From Minisyncoccota bacterium (GTDB lineage: Bacteria; Patescibacteriota; Patescibacteriia; Patescibacteriales; UBA12465), in NCBI GenBank assembly GCA_021734405.1, contig JAIPJA010000004.1:1-50904 (forward strand): DNA of 50,904 bases, given 5' to 3'. Made by a program: the position numbers and the translations under genes. Within the stretch, counting starts at the first letter, position 1; each line of letters begins with the position of its first letter. Positions 49,561-50,904 of the stretch are shown piece by piece. The notes under the pieces were generated by a model. It was not told the DNA's origin. It searched no databases and saw only the letters and a list, made by a program, of their open reading frames with translations.

Positions 49561-49614
49561 TTGCCAAAAATGGTTTAAGCATGATATTATTTAACTAATT
49601 AAAATAGATTCTTT

Positions 49615-50705
49615 AGGTTTAATGGTCAAAAATGGTTGGTGAAAAACAGGTTTTATGCTGTAATAATAGTATTAATATTAACATCAATTTAAACTTGTTT
49701 AACTCTATGACTATTTTTTTAAAAGAATTGTCCAGTTTGTAGGACTAATAAATGGTTAATAAAGTGGGGGATAAGAGATAATCGACAACGATTTAAATGT
49801 CAAAAATGTTGTCGATTTTTTGTTTGCAAAATTAAAAGTAATTCCATTAATAGACAAAGAATATGGTTTAAAAAGTGGGTATTTAAAAAAGATACCTTAG
49901 AAGATATAGCTAAAGATAAAAAATGTTCTGTTAGCACTATTCAAAGATTATTTAAAAACTATTTAGAAAGCCCACCAGTTCCACAAGTTAAAGAAAATAA
50001 TTGTAGTTATTTAATGATAGACGGAACCTATTTTAGTGATTTTTGTCAGTTAAACTATTTTGATAATGATTTAAAATATTTGCAATATTTCGACATAGTT
50101 AAAAAAGAAAACTATCTAGACTACAAGATGGGCTTAGAGTTATTAAAGAAGGCAGGGTTACAAGTTTCTAGTATTACCTGTGATGGCCATAAAGGGCTAC
50201 TGAACGCTATTTCTGAGATTTTCCCCAATACTACTATACAACGTTGCGTAGTTCATATAATTAGAATGAGTAATATATATTTAAGACAAAAACCTAAATA
50301 CCCAGTTGCTATTGAACTCAAAGAAATAGTTAAAAAACTTAGTCTAGTAAATAGCTATGATGAGAAGGAAATGTGGATTCAATCATTTAAAAACTGGGAA
50401 CAAAAATATTATCATTTTTTACAAGAAAAAACTGAACATATCTCTGGCAGAAAAAGATATACCCACAGACTACTTAGAAGAACCAGATCACTTATCTCTC
50501 ATGCTATGCCTAATTTATTTCACTATCTAGATGATAGAAAAATACTTAAATCAAACAATGGTTTAGAGTCTAGATTTTTTTATTTAAAAAATAACCTCCG
50601 AACACATAGAGGCTTATCTAGAAAACATACAAAAAACTTTCTTAGCTGGTATTCATATTTTAAATATAGGGGTTAAATTACCAACCATTTTTGACCATTA
50701 AACCT
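49615..50705 (+). mobile_element. IS256/IS1249-like insertion sequence
   Basis: perfect 26-bp TIR AGGTTTAATGGTCAAAAATGGTTGGT (49615-49640) / ACCAACCATTTTTGACCATTAAACCT (50680-50705) flanking a transposase. Confidence 0.88.
49707..50676 (+). CDS. IS transposase (zinc ribbon + MULE-like DDE domain); needs frameshift near 49713-49724
   Basis: in-frame upstream extension encodes NCPVCRTNKWLIKWGIRDNRQRFKCQKCCRFF; DGTYFSDF, CDGHKGL, QRCVVHIIR, NNGLESRFFYLKNNLRTHRGLSRKH. Confidence 0.8.
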
Positions 50706-50796
50706 TAATTGACAAATTTTCTGTCAATATTAGACTAATTATGGTATTATTTTAATAACTCTAAAAACCCGCATTCCACCCCCAAGTGCAACTTTT

Positions 50797-50823
50797 ACAT
50801 CCTCAATTAAGGATGTTTTTTTG
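50797..50823. terminator. intrinsic terminator-like hairpin
   Basis: ACATCCT-CAATTA-AGGATGT followed by T-run. Confidence 0.55.
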
Positions 50824-50904
50824 TTATTTATCTATTAAAAGTTCGTTTTCTACCATAACCTCTAATGGGGTATAGTAGTTTAATGATTTTCTAGGTTTAC
50901 TATT
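50824..50904 (-). CDS. C-terminal fragment of IS30-like transposase, running off the window
   Basis: reverse strand reads NSKPRKSLNYYTPLEVMVENELLIDK*, typical integrase-core C-terminus (RKxLxYxTPxEV). Confidence 0.75.
   Translation of the reverse strand, partial: NSKPRKSLNYYTPLEVMVENELLIDK

Larger units (their letters stand above)
48545..49613 (+). repeat. tandem duplication of lipoprotein transcription units plus truncated third leader
   Basis: AAATAGATTCTTTAACATAAAA at about 48550 and 49081; AAATAGATTCTTTA again at about 49602-49615; same terminator in both units. Confidence 0.85.

Noticed and set aside
49289-49582. Antisense 97-aa ORF over lipoprotein copy 2 and its terminator
   Set aside because: Crosses an intrinsic terminator and the conserved sense CDS; no supporting domain.
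1-50904. CRISPR arrays, prophage, rRNA operons
   Set aside because: No regularly spaced direct repeats, no phage structural genes and no rRNA-like conserved stretches seen.

Overview
AT-rich window carrying a mostly single-copy bacterial chromosomal backbone. The gene content and a VirB2/TrbC-like pilin suggest a Patescibacteria/CPR-like genome; this is inference only, since no rRNA is present. Backbone genes on + include rpoB, rpoC, tyrS, an SPFH protein, an ADP-forming acyl-CoA synthetase, murJ, lepA, recJ, RNase H, xth, leuS, an MFS protein and ksgA. A minus-strand pyruvate:ferredoxin oxidoreductase operon (porC-porD-porA-[pilin-like Cys-rich protein]-porB) has an upstream DsbA-like gene. 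The most distinctive region is about 7.9-16.8 kb, a histidine-centred block: urocanase of the long, animal-like type broken by a G7 frameshift; a YerC/TrpR-like regulator with a palindrome over its own promoter; a CntK-like (histidine racemase-type) DapF-fold protein; a GNAT; a VanX-like M15 peptidase whose stop codon lies inside a tRNA-His gene; the tRNA-His itself, lacking the usual G-1:C73 signature; a HisRS with non-canonical motif 2; histidine ammonia-lyase with an SSG MIO triad; and an MccF-like S66 peptidase. Downstream are a 2780-aa Cys-rich secreted protein with recurring C-x6-C motifs, a tandem duplicated lipoprotein pair, an IS256/IS1249-like element with perfect 26-bp TIRs, and the C-terminal end of an IS30-like transposase at the right edge. 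Nearly all genes lack a Shine-Dalgarno sequence. All identifications are from reading the sequence and remembered family motifs; no searches were run.
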